Origin: Malaya genurostris
Lineage: Eukaryota > Arthropoda > Insecta > Diptera > Culicidae
Assembly (NCBI RefSeq): GCF_030247185.1
Contig: NC_080571.1
Span: 163,900,352 to 163,964,351, forward strand
DNA length: 64,000 bases
Direction of reading: 5' to 3'
Position numbers and translations under genes: made by a program
Notes under the pieces: generated by a model
Told to the model about the DNA's origin: nothing
Seen by the model: only the letters and a program-made list of their open reading frames with translations
Databases searched by the model: none
Shown: piece after piece, positions 10,421 to 19,629 of the stretch
How positions within the stretch are numbered: position 1 is the stretch's first letter
Layout of the letters: every line of letters begins with the position of its first letter

Positions 10421-10970
10421 TTTGTATGGGTCCCCCTTATGGCTACCGTCAAACCCAGCCGAAAGTAGTCGCTATCATGATCCCATGGTTACCTATGCTG
10501 TGCAGTGAGGCCATGCGAGGGTTGGCTTTACGCTCAGAGCCGGATCAAAGCAAATCAGGAAAAGGGCATCTGAACCTACTTCCACCCAGTCATCCTAACC
10601 AGGTGGCTGAAAGTGAGACGGCGTGCCATAAGGCCTGCCACGATTTTATGGGACGGAAGGCAGCTGCGGCATTAGCCTACTCGTCATTTCAAGCCGGTTC
10701 CACCCTGCTTTACTGAAGGAGTAGAAAACCGCAACTGTCAGCCCTAGCTTCTCTGTATATTCCGATCTACCGTATCGTATCCATGGATGGTGTGGTAGCC
10801 AGTATGTCATAGTTAGGACCTCACTTGTGTTAGTCCTAACGTGCCAATTCAGCACTCCCGCTGGGCCTGTGCACTTTGAGCGGCACACGATCGCTTTAGT
10901 AGAACATGCTTGCGGATACATGCAGCTTTTTATAGAGGATTAGCAGAGCCCACTGCCAAACCCCACCACA
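10421..10970 (-). other. Presumed 5' UTR of the R1-type LINE
   Basis: GC-rich non-coding stretch directly upstream (on the minus strand) of ORF1. It has many stops in all frames and no motif I recognise. Assigned to the LINE from its position and composition only; the boundary with unrelated DNA near 10970 is a guess. Confidence 0.4.
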
Positions 10971-11639
10971 TCCTAGGCAGAGCTGCAAATTGTCAGTCAT
11001 GTCAAATGACCTTGGCAGACTGACTAAAATCATCGTCAACTGTAATCGGTACGGTCAAAGTGTCTGTCAAATGAGATACTCGATAATTCTTTGACCAAGT
11101 AGAAGTATACTAAGTCAAAGACAGGTGACGCATTTTGTTCCCTCTCTCATTCTCCTATTCCCTGATGAAGTAAAAAAATTTCATGAGAGTACTAACATAA
11201 ACATAAATTGATAAAGTTAATTGTTCTTTGTAAAAAGTTATCGGATTTCGGAGTTTATTGGTGTACATGAATTTAATTCAATGTTTATGCTGCTTGATTA
11301 TTATTTAGTCACATCGTAATCAAGCAGTGACAGGAGAAATGATATCATAAGATAATATCAATCGCATCGGCAATCAATGAGCGTCCTGGTGAGTATAATA
11401 TCAAGAGAATTTAAGTTATAACAGATCGGCTCTCAGACACTCTGTATATGATGATTGGTAGATCCTGGTTGGCAGCAGTCCAGCGACATAAACTTTCCAA
11501 TCTTCGTCGTGCAAAGTTGCTCGTTGATAGTGACATTTAACTCTGATCCTAGGCAAGTTCTACAACTCGCAGTTGCCGGGGGAGGGGTCGTCAAAACCTT
11601 AGACATATTCCCTGCTGCCCCAGATTATGAGGGGATGTA
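10971..11639. other. Anonymous non-coding DNA
   Basis: About 670 bp with no convincing reading frame, repeat or RNA structure. Short words such as 'gtcaaatgacc' and 'gtcaaatgagatac' recur but do not build a clear repeat. Could hold a degraded element end. Confidence 0.4.
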
Positions 11640-12135
11640 AGACCTGTCATTTGAACTTATGCTTGTGAAAACTGGATGAGCGGCTTTTGAGAAAATCGAT
11701 TGCACATTTTTAGTTCATTTTGCACATTTTACCCTGTAATTCTTGACCCGTAAGGCGGATCCAGATGAAATTCAATAGTAAACTATGGCCTACAAGGCCT
11801 TCAATTTGAATTTTAGTTGAAGAAAATCGGTTGAGCGGTCTTTGAGAAAATCGAGTAAACTTTTTTTTCCATATTTTGCACAAATCACGCGGAGTCCGAT
11901 CCGAGTAAAATTCAATAGCACCCTATGGGACCAAGAGACCTTTCATTCAAATCTAAGTTTGTGAAAATCGGTCCAGCCATCTCCGAGAAAATCGAGTGCA
12001 CATTTTTGTTACATACCCACACATAAACACATATATACCGACACACACGCAGACATTTGCTCAGTTCCTCGAGCTGAGTCGAATGACATTCGTCCCTCCG
12101 GGCCTCGGTTAAAAAGTCGGTTTTCACAGTGACAG
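11640..12135. repeat. Interspersed repeat: about three diverged monomers and an end module
   Basis: Repeating phrase order 'gtgaaaac/atcgg', 'gagaaaatcgattgcac', 'cattttaccctgtaatt', 'ggcggatccagatgaaattcaatag', 'ttcatttgaat' occurs three times (from about 11660, 11760 and 11890), then an ACACACAT-rich stretch, 'ctcgagctgagtcgaatgacattcg', 'ccctccgggcctcggtt' and 'tcacagtgacagc'. This is the same organisation as at 60.6-61.8 kb. Confidence 0.75.
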
Positions 12136-12199
12136 CAAAAAAAGGTTATTATATGAGAAAAACAAAAACGGGAATGGTGAATTTCCCGAAATGTCTTGT

Positions 12200-12545
12200 T
12201 AAAGTATTTGTTAAACTTATGCTTATTCAACTGATGGACGATTTGCTGTAACATCTCCAGGAGTATTTTGTGCAGCATTCCAGTGCCCTTGTTTATGTGC
12301 ATATTAACATTGATGCCGGATGTGGATGCGGCGTCCGGTTTCGTCTTATAGAACATACCTAGAACGGATTGTATTTGCGCTCGCTCGTATTTATTGCCGA
12401 AATTTCCGACAAAATACTTTGTTTTATCGAACAGACGTACATTCCGTTTATAAACATGGTCCCCTGTATGGAGCTTTTGTTTGCTGTTCAATCGTAGATT
12501 GTACGATCTTGAGTATCTTTCATATACCTTATGTAGGCAGTGGCG
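12200..12545 (-). pseudogene. LTR-retrotransposon integrase C-terminal remnant
   Basis: The minus strand encodes YERYSRSYNLRLNSKQKLH, then GDHVYKRN and a KTKYFVGNFGNKYERAQI segment. The 'K-x-GD-x-VY-x-RN ... K-F-x-x-K' arrangement resembles the small C-terminal domain following the integrase core of gypsy- or Pao-type elements, which binds DNA. There is no integrase core, RT or LTR nearby, and the frame runs on into the flanking interspersed repeats on both sides, so this is a short relic captured in that repeat. Family assignment is tentative. Confidence 0.45.
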
Positions 12546-13540
12546 TACAATTTCGTACAACTTCTGAACGTTGGAAATCGGATCAAAGTTTGTCAAAATT
12601 GGCTCAGCCATCTCCGAGCAAACGTAGTAAGATTATTTTGTATATACACACACATACATACAGACATTGCTTAGCTCGATGAACTGAGTCGAATGGTATA
12701 TGACACAATTTTCTCTAGTCGATTTTTCAAGCGATTGTATAGCATTTCTATATGAAAAACCTGTCCACCTGTAATCCACCTAGTGGTGTAATGATGCCTT
12801 TCTCATATCTCACATAATCTCATATATACATGTGTGGTATTCTTCAAACGAATTTTCTTTAATTCTTGAAAAACAGAAAGGTTCGTCCATAAACTGGTAT
12901 TACATATAGAGTGAAAAAGTACTCAAGTCGGTTAGGCCATCTCTGAGGAAACGAAAAGAGGTACTTCCGAAACCGGAATCTGGGAACTGGTATGATCGAA
13001 GTTGGTTTGGGATCCATTTTTGAATATATGGCTGCAATCTTCGGTCTTTCATCAAAACTCCAAGAACAAGGGAAGCGGTATCCAATTTGTAACACGCTTC
13101 ATCATATAATTCCGGAACCGGAAGTCGGAACTGGATTAAATATTGGCAGTTTTGTATGGGAACATGATAGCTTTCATTTGAATCTAAGATTGTTAAAATC
13201 GGTCACGCCATCTCTGAGAAAATTGTGGAAAAAATTTGAAATAAGAATTTTTGACTAATCATCCTGTAACTGCGGAACCGGAAGTCGGATCAAAATAACA
13301 TTCAGGAACTTTGTATAGGAGAATTGCTCCTTTCATTTGAATCAAAGTTTGTGAAGATTGGTTTAGCCATCTTTGAGAAAATTAAGTGCACTTTTTTTTT
13401 TATTATATTACCCTGTAATTCAGGAACCGGAAGTCGGATTCGAATAAAACTCAGGAACTTTGTGTGGGTCTATGTTTTTGAGACAACTAAAAAATTCTTA
13501 CTTTTGATAATTTAGATTTTTTAATTCTCATTCCCTTAAT
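12546..13540. repeat. Interspersed repeat block
   Basis: Contains complete end modules ('gaactgagtcgaatggtatatgacac' near 12680, 'ccacctagtggtgtaatgatgcctttctcat' near 12777) and several 'ggaaccggaagtcggat' monomers (near 13110, 13275 and 13425, spaced roughly 150-165 bp). Short reading frames here are repeat-derived and not genes. Confidence 0.75.
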
Positions 13541-14339
13541 AATAATAATAAAATATTAGTTGAAATGGCAATTTTGTTTGTTAAATTCACCAATAAAACG
13601 TGCTATCATTTCTTAGCTAAGGCACATTCCATTTCCATTCCACAAATTTTTTAGTTGAATAAGAAAAATAAAATGCTGTTTTCAATCAACATGAATGATT
13701 GAATTTTCTTCTGCAATCTTCAGCTATATGGCACCCTGTCACCGAAAAAACGGTAACAACGTAATGACTACTAGCCACTAGATGGCAGGCTACTATCAAA
13801 AAGAATTTTATAATCGCGGTTGTCTTTTCTATATTGGCATGTATATATACGATGTTGTATTGGAGGAAAAGACATGAACTAAACATAAACTTCTTTTTAA
13901 AATTTTCTCATCTAAATCGCTGTTTTCTTCTTTCGACTTCGCGAAATCGACTCTCAATCTGAAAACATTGAGCACTCGGAAAACAAAAACCGAATACTAG
14001 TAGTACACCAGGCGTAGTCCGGAAGGTTGGAATATACAACAAACTTCGTTTGACATACAATTAGAATGCAACATTCGAAACTAACTTCACTGTTTCACGT
14101 AAAAACATTATTACGCACAATCGCTTCAAATGCGCACAAATTCTGAGTAAATACACTTTCCACTAAGAGTTTACTGCATTTTCACATATGGGTTTAGAAT
14201 TTTAAATATTGATATATCGTTACAGATGCGAAAAACATCAGAACAATTTGAAAGCAGTTTCAACAAGACTATCCTTTTTAGCTTTTTAATGGATTGTTTT
14301 GCTTTGCACTTCTCATGAGTTTTTGGCTAAGAAACTTGT
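13541..14339. other. Anonymous AT-rich non-coding DNA
   Basis: About 800 bp with no convincing gene, repeat family or structured RNA that I can identify. Confidence 0.4.
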
Positions 14340-14519
14340 TAATAAAACCAATTTAATTTCTGTTTTATTTGTGCCGTAATTGAGCAATTTCAATAATATT
14401 TCATAGGCAATATACATAAGTTTTTCTTCGCCGTGGCATACACAATACATAGTACTTTAAACCTAATACATTTCGGACAAGAACGGGGTCTAACATAAAA
14501 TAAAATTTAAATTGGAACT

Positions 14520-15490
14520 CCAATGGACTTAATGGAATGATAAAGAAGTTTCATGTAAGAAAGATCACGACAAGCAAGAATGTCGCAAACTGGGACATTG
14601 GATAGTCTACCTTGGGTACGCAAGGCATTTATAAGTTGAGATCAGACATCACGATAATCCACGCATGTGTAAACGACATGATCAATATCGCGATAACCTT
14701 CGCCACAAGTACAATGATTAGTCTCGGAAAGTCCATTTCGAAGGAGATGTGCATCTAACGTGTAGTGATTGGATATGAGTCTGGACATCCCACGAATGAG
14801 ATCCCTACTCACATTCAGTCCCCTGAACCATGCCTTTGTCGATATTTTGGGAATAATTAAGTGCATCCACCGACCCAGATCATCTTTATCCTAAAAAGCT
14901 TGCCAGCTGGCAAGTGTTCTTTGGCGAGACGCGCGATAGAATTCGTTGAAAGCAATCGGTCTCTCATAAATTTCCCTCAATAGCACCACGTATGGCTTAA
15001 CTATCGGCTCTTTCTTTCCTGGAATGGAGCAATGAGCCGTCACCCAAACGTGATTGTGATTTGATAATTATTATTCAAAATGTCCTTCAGGTATTGTTAT
15101 ATTTTGCCCAAGAAAAACGCTACATTTTTGCCAGCAGCGTTTGAGCGAATGGCTTCAATTGCACTCAGGCTATTTGTGAAGAGAAAATAATGGTTTGGAG
15201 ATAATGTGACGATTACACTCAAACTATAATGAACTGCTGCTAACTCTGCTATGTAAACAGATGTAGGTTCTTGAAGCCGAAACATTATTGTTGAATATAC
15301 CAAACCCAGTAGCCTCTTCAATTCGTGATCCGTCCGTGTAAAATATTTTCTCAGAGTCCATATGCCGGAACTTACTTGTAAATATTTTTGGGATTTTCAT
15401 CAAGGTAGGCGTAGGTGTTCCGGGATTCCACGCACTTCGCGCTGCATGGATGCGTCGAAAAAAAAGGTGAATCAGGGACATTTAGGAGTC
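14520..15490 (-). pseudogene. I-LINE RNase H domain and C-terminal region
   Basis: RNase H removes RNA from RNA-DNA hybrids. Visible pieces: FYTDGSRIEEATGFG with the first catalytic Asp (about 15345), YIAELAAVHYSL with the Glu (about 15250), LFTNSLSAIEAI where Asn replaces the usual third catalytic Asp (about 15180), then a degenerate HCSIPG segment (near 15030), FNEFYR and RTLASWQA (about 14930), and a tail HCTCGEGYRDIDHVVYTC (14690-14650) with spaced Cys/His typical of the zinc-binding end of I-type and R1-type pol proteins. It is spread over several frames with numerous indels. Confidence 0.75.
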
Positions 15491-15635
15491 TGTCACTGAT
15501 AGTAATATATCTTGAAGGCTCGATTTCCTGTGACATATGGTTAAAATATACTGTCATGAATCTTGTTTGAGATTGAAGGTCAACTAACATTTCGAAGTTA
15601 TTAATAATCTTCAGTACCTCACACCTTATTAACAG

Positions 15636-16125
15636 TCACGATGAAAGCTCCAAAAAACGATCTTTCAATGGAAGAACTCCCGCCAGAACTTCAAGACACA
15701 CTGTATGTGTCGAGTGCATGCAGTCTAAAGCAATTCGATACTGGATTCGCTCAAGTTTGATAATATGAGAGTTTGCAGCGGAACGAAAGCAAACGCATCC
15801 ATATTCCATCACTGAAAGTATCGTTGTCTGATACAATTTTATTAGATCTTTCAGATTAGCACCCCACCGAGATCCTGTTATTGTTCGAAGAAAATTTACG
15901 CTTTGTTGGTATTTTGTTATCAGATACCTAATGTGTCTTCCCACGTGAATTTGGAATCAAACCACATCCCGAGGTATTTGAAAGTCAAAACCTGTTGGAT
16001 AATTCTTCCCATCATATGAAGCTGAAGCTGTGCGGGATCATGCTTTCTTGATAAGACGACCAGCTCTGTTTTCTCCGCAGAGAATTCGATGCCAAGATAA
16101 AAAGCAAAAACGGACAAGTTATCTA
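15636..16125 (-). pseudogene. I-LINE reverse transcriptase, palm/thumb part
   Basis: Minus-strand segment with LGIEFSAEKTELVVLSRK, LTFKYLGMWFDSKFTWED (region after the RT catalytic site), then IRYLITKYQQSVNFLRTITG, and TTILSVMEYGCVCFRSAA, LEVLAGVLPLKDR. A frameshift near 15930 separates the two parts. The sequence stops at 16125, where the deleted mariner is inserted with a TA duplication, and resumes at 16778. Confidence 0.75.
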
Positions 16126-16775
16126 AGGTAACACATGGATCAATAAGTCCCAATACTAAAGCAGAGATGGCGCTCGTAGTAAACCAGTAACCACGTCTTT
16201 CTAGAGTACTAACCTTTGCTTGAAACGGGTCAAAATTTTAAGTCGGTCCGACCAGAAACAGCTGAGTTATCGAGGTTGGACACCGTGCAAGCGAAACAAT
16301 GGATTGAAAAATGTTATCCAGACTATTGTCCATCAAGAGCAACGATGTGTCGGTGGTTCGCCGAGTTTAAACGTGGTAGTACCGACACAAATGACGCGGA
16401 ACGCTCGTGTAGACCTGTGGAAACCGTTACACCGGAAAATGTGAGTGAAGTGACAAAAATTATAATGAAAGATCGTAAAGTGAAGCTCCGTGAGATTGCT
16501 GAGATGACACAGATATCATATGGAAGTGTATTTACTATCTTTCATGAAATATTGAGCATGAAAAAGGTTTTTTCCAAGTTTGTGCCGCGATTGCTTTCGA
16601 TGGAACAAAAACAGCAACGAGTCGAAAGAAATCAGAAAGCAGTTTATCGAAAAAAAAAACGTTGGAACCATTGTATTACCCTAAAATGTGATTATGTTGA
16701 TGAATAAAAAAAAATTTGGCAAAAAAATGTTGTTTCTATTGTTAGTCTCGGGACTTATTGATCCATGTGTTATCT
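16126..16775 (+). mobile_element. Internally deleted DD34D-type mariner
   Basis: A 650-bp element inserted in the I-LINE RT. Terminal inverted repeats of about 26 bp (AGGTAACACATGGATCAATA at the left end, one mismatch to the complement of the right end) are flanked by TA at 16124-16125 and 16776-16777. The 'ATAAGTCCC' and 'AGATGGCGCT' words near the left end are typical of mariner termini. The gene inside retains the N-terminal region and the very C-terminus; the catalytic core is gone. Removing the element and one TA restores continuity of the LINE sequence, confirming the boundaries. Confidence 0.85.
16216..16707 (+). pseudogene. Mariner transposase reduced to its DNA-binding part
   Basis: The uninterrupted 163-codon frame shows the helix-turn-helix region of a mariner transposase: TVQAKQWIEKCYPDY, MCRWFAEFKRGSTDTNDAERS, the linker GRP-like CRPVET, the second helix-turn-helix VKLREIAEMTQISYGSVFTIFH, and VPRLLSMEQKQQRV, where the catalytic domain would begin. 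It then jumps to the normal C-terminal end (RWNHCITLKCDYVDE, stop at 16707). All three catalytic Asp residues are missing. The first in-frame ATG is only at about codon 45, so the native start is lost. A DNA-binding fragment might in theory compete for mariner ends, but expression is not supported by anything seen here. Confidence 0.75.
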
Positions 16776-16777
16776 TA

Positions 16778-16835
16778 CAATGGTTTTTGCAGATCAATAG
16801 CTTTGGGTGCAGTAACTGAAACCACGCTATTATCT
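16778..16835 (-). pseudogene. Short RT segment of the I-LINE between two insertions
   Basis: Minus-strand codons read approximately VVSVTAPKAIDLQK, which in the I-LINE lies just after the catalytic aspartates of RT. It is contiguous with 16125 once the mariner is removed and with about 17524 once the satellite block is removed. The word 'gctattatct' at 16825-16834 is repeated at 17515-17524 and may be the target duplication of the satellite insertion. Confidence 0.65.
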
Positions 16836-17514
16836 CATTTAGGGGTTAGCCAAATTTAGTGCTAGAGCACATAACCGTTTTTATTAGTTTTACGTTTCGT
16901 CTTTGACTCATCAGTGCAGAGCAGTTCAAATTGAACTGCTTAGTGCTAAACTCGGCAGTTCAATTTGAACCGCTAAGCAGACGTAAAGTTTCTGCTACTT
17001 ACAGAACACTTTTTGTTTTGCAACGGAGTGCAATGTCTTTTCTGACGTTCCGAACGAAAACGTGTTTTCGACTATTTCTGGCCGATGCAGGTATGGTCAT
17101 TTAGGGGTTAGAAAAATTTTGTGCTAGGGCACATAACCGTTTTTATTAGTTTTACGTTTCGTCTTTGACTCATCAGTGCAGAGCAGTTCAAATTGAACTG
17201 CTTAGTGCTACACTCGGCAGTTCAATTTGAACCGCTAAGCAGACGTAAAGTTTCGGCTACTTACAGAACACTTTTTGTTTTGCAGCGGAGTGCGTCTTTT
17301 CTGACGTGCCGAACGAAAACGTGTTTTCGACTATTTCTGGCCGATGCAGATATGGTCATTTAGGGGTTAGCCAAATTTTGTGCTAGGGCACATAACCGTT
17401 TTTATTAGTTTTACGTTTCGTCTTTGACTCATCAGTGCAGAGCAGTTCAAATTGAACTGCTTAGTTACTCGGCAGTTCAATTTGAACCGCTAAGCAAATC
17501 TGCCAATTGTCTTA
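16836..17514. repeat. Satellite-like tandem repeat, units of 262 and 259 bp plus a partial
   Basis: Units begin with CATTTAGGGGTTAG at 16836, 17098 and 17357; the third is cut at about 17498. Each carries a perfect 19-bp palindrome-like hairpin (GCAGTTCAAATTGAACTGC, single central base) and a second imperfect copy of it about 25 bp on (GCAGTTCAATTTGAACCGC). The same unit recurs at 59386-59705. No coding potential. Flanked by a possible 10-bp duplication 'gctattatct', suggesting the block moved as a unit. Hairpins followed by CTAAG leave a Helitron-like origin open, but this is not demonstrated. Confidence 0.8.
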
Positions 17515-17519
17515 TGCTA

Positions 17520-18002
17520 TTATCTGCCAATTGTCTTAGTGTACATAGGGTCAATGTCATTCACGTAAAAATTATAGAGGAGCGGACTGAGGCATGAGCC
17601 TTGCGGGAGACCCATATAGCTATTCTGTGACAAAAGATTGTGCAAATAATTATTTATAATCGCTGGAAGTCCATGTTGATGGAGCTTGTCTGAAAGAACA
17701 TCAATGGAAACTGAATCAAATACTCCTTGTATGTCTGAAAATACAGATGCCATTTGTTGTTTCTGAGCAAAGGCAATTTGGATGTCAGACGAAAGTAATG
17801 CAAGACAATCATTCGTCCATTTATTTCTACGGAAGCCTAACTGAGTATATGATAACAAACCGTTCGTCTCGACCCAAGTGTCGAGAAGTCGAAGAATTTT
17901 TTTTTCGATCAATTTACTGATGCAGGACAACATTGCAATGGGTCTATATGAGTTGTGATTGGAAGCTGGTTTCCCCGGCTTTTGATTGGCGATAACATTC
18001 AC
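17520..18002 (-). pseudogene. I-LINE reverse transcriptase, fingers/palm part
   Basis: Minus-strand frame with SYRPIAMLSCISKLIEKKI, LSYTQLGFRRNKWTNDCLA, VFSDIQGVFDSVSIDVLS (RT motif A, here with Ile-Gly instead of the usual Ile-Lys/Ala-Phe), LHQHGLPAIINNYLHN, LPQGSCLSPLLYNFYVNDID (motif B). The catalytic aspartate pair is right where the satellite block is inserted: the text runs to TIGRQ and is then broken. A frame change near 18005 separates it from the upstream linker. Confidence 0.8.
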
Positions 18003-18722
18003 TTGCCTCTAGTCAGGTGGAACAATATATTGCTCAAGAAACTTGTTGAACAATTCCAACCAACGTCTTTTTACTAGGTCGGGCAGATTCTTCACCAAGA
18101 TGAATTCAATTCTGTCCAACCCAGGAGCGTTACTGTTACAAGACATGAGTTCTATGGAAAATTCTATCATTGAAAAGGGGCTATCAATTGAACCATTATT
18201 TGGAGAAGACTCCCTAATAATGCTATGCATAGGAACATAATCTGGACAAACTTTCCTCGCAAAATCAAATATCCATCGGTTGGAGTATTCCTCACTCTCA
18301 TTTCTCACGGTACGATTCCTCATTCGTCTGGCCGTATTCCAAAGAGTGCTCATTGAGGTTTTTCTTGACAAACATTCGACAAAATGTCTCCAATAGCTAC
18401 ATTTCTTGGCCCGAAGTATGCTCTTGTACTTGGTTTCTAAAATCAAGATTTTTTAAAAATTCTGAGGAGTTCCTCCTCCTCGTTTTAAAAACGTCTTAAA
18501 AGCATTTTGTTTCGCGTGTTTAGCATGTGAGCACTCTGTGTTCCACCAAGGGTTTGGATGCGTTTTGTTAAACGATGGACCAACAAATCGTTTGGTTTGG
18601 GCTTGTTCTGCGGCCTCCAGAATCGAACAAACGAGGAAGTTAAGGATGTGGAGGGAGCTCTTCCATTGAATTTAAGATACGTGACATGTTACTTTGGTAT
18701 TTAATCCGGTCAATATTTTTTG
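18003..18722 (-). pseudogene. I-LINE region between endonuclease and RT
   Basis: A 145-codon minus frame (18446-18009) reads LRAKKCSYWRHFVECLSR, then NRWIFDFARKVCPDYVP, and LMSCNSNAPGLDRIEFILVKNLPD, the NAPG-D element that precedes RT in many LINEs. The stretch 18447-18722 is more degraded. The homologous part in the second copy is at 49475-50000. Confidence 0.7.
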
Positions 18723-19612
18723 TCAAATCATATGGAATATTAACTGAACTATAAATGCTTTTGTTACTGCTAATAGAGATGATAATTGGCAAATGATCGC
18801 TACCGTGTAAATCAGGAAATTATAAATGCTTTTGTTACTGCTAATAGAGATGATGATTGGCAAATGATCGCTACCGTGTAAATCAGGAAATGTTTTCCAG
18901 GTACAATTTAGTCGAATTGAAGCCGAGCAAAGAGATAAATCTAATGTACTTGGACGTGCAGGAGGTCTTGGAATCCGTGTCATGCTACCCATATTCCATA
19001 CTGTCATGTTGAAATCATTTATGTATATTAAGGATAATCTGTCTTTATGCAGCATAAATGCAGCGCATACTGAGAGATCATGAGGACTCTCCCCACAATA
19101 AACACATTCTTCAATATCTTTATCGCAAAGATTATCCTTATGGGCCCCTTGAAATTTGATACATTTAGGCTTATTACTGCAATAAGTAGCTGTATGTCCG
19201 AATTTTTCACAGTTCGTGAAATTCATACCATGCGGTACGAAAAGCCGAACAGGAAGACGAATTTTATCGATATAGACATGGCTAGGTAACGCAGATCCGC
19301 AAATGTTACTCAAAAGGGACGATAAGACTTATTTCCATCGACAATAGATGCTGAGTACAATTGCTTGCACTCAAGTATCTTAACTCCCTCAAGAATTGGA
19401 GTTTTTGGAACGACCAACTCCATTTTTAAGTAGATCATCGGTTATCAGACTTGCTTCAAAGACAACACCGTCAATTTCCACCTCCCTCGAAGGAATGTAA
19501 ACTCTTAATTCAACAGCAAATAATTTACAGGTTACAATTTCTTTCGCCTGCTTCAAATCGTTAACAGTAACTCGAATTTTATCTCTATTAATTATTAATT
19601 ATCTTTCTAGAA
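18723..19612 (-). pseudogene. I-LINE ORF1 zinc-knuckle region fused to endonuclease C-terminus
   Basis: Upstream part (19610-19320): RDKIRVTVNDLKQAKEIV and VYIPSREVEIDGVVF, RNA-binding ORF1 sequence with an in-frame stop. From 19313: PSHVYIDKIRLPVRLFVPHG, then Cys/His clusters (NCEKFGHTATYC with the first Cys replaced, and ECVYCGESPHDLSVC). The frame then passes without a stop into LSLIYINDFNMTVWNMGSMT, PSTLDLSLCSASI and LHGSDHLPIII, the C-terminal endonuclease motifs including the catalytic SDH. The junction near 19030 marks a deletion of the end of ORF1 and most of the endonuclease. The result is a chimeric, non-functional frame. Confidence 0.75.
18750..18891. repeat. 71-bp tandem duplication inside the LINE
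   Basis: Two copies (18750-18820 and 18821-18891) differing at one position, of the endonuclease-coding segment containing 'gcaaatgatcgctaccgtg'. The second LINE copy at about 50130-50200 has it once, so the duplication arose in this copy. Confidence 0.85.
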
Positions 19613-19629
19613 ACAAAAGTTTTTTTCAG

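Larger units (their letters stand above)
8096..10970 (-). mobile_element. R1-clade LINE, 5' part only
   Basis: On the minus strand the element reads 5' UTR (about 10970-10421), gag-like ORF1 (10420-8985) and the beginning of ORF2 with the endonuclease (8994 to about 8100). The RT domain and 3' end are absent, so the copy is 3'-truncated, which is unusual since LINE copies are normally 5'-truncated; deletion or the adjoining RTE insertion may explain it. Base composition is clearly more GC-rich than the surroundings, which makes its limits visible. The exact 5' end is uncertain. Confidence 0.75.
14340..19612 (-). mobile_element. I-clade LINE with RNase H, interrupted by two insertions
   Basis: On the minus strand the order is ORF1 with zinc knuckles (about 19610-19035), endonuclease C-terminus (about 19030-18725), linker (18446-18009), RT (18002-17525, 16830-16778, 16125-15636), RNase H (about 15480-14890), C-terminal zinc-binding tail (14866-14520) and a 3' UTR ending near 14340 with an AATAAA signal. 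A mariner (16126-16775) and a satellite block (16836-17514) interrupt the RT. A deletion fused ORF1 to the end of the endonuclease. A second, shorter copy lies at 49455-51137. RNase H downstream of RT is characteristic of the I group. Inactive. Confidence 0.8.
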
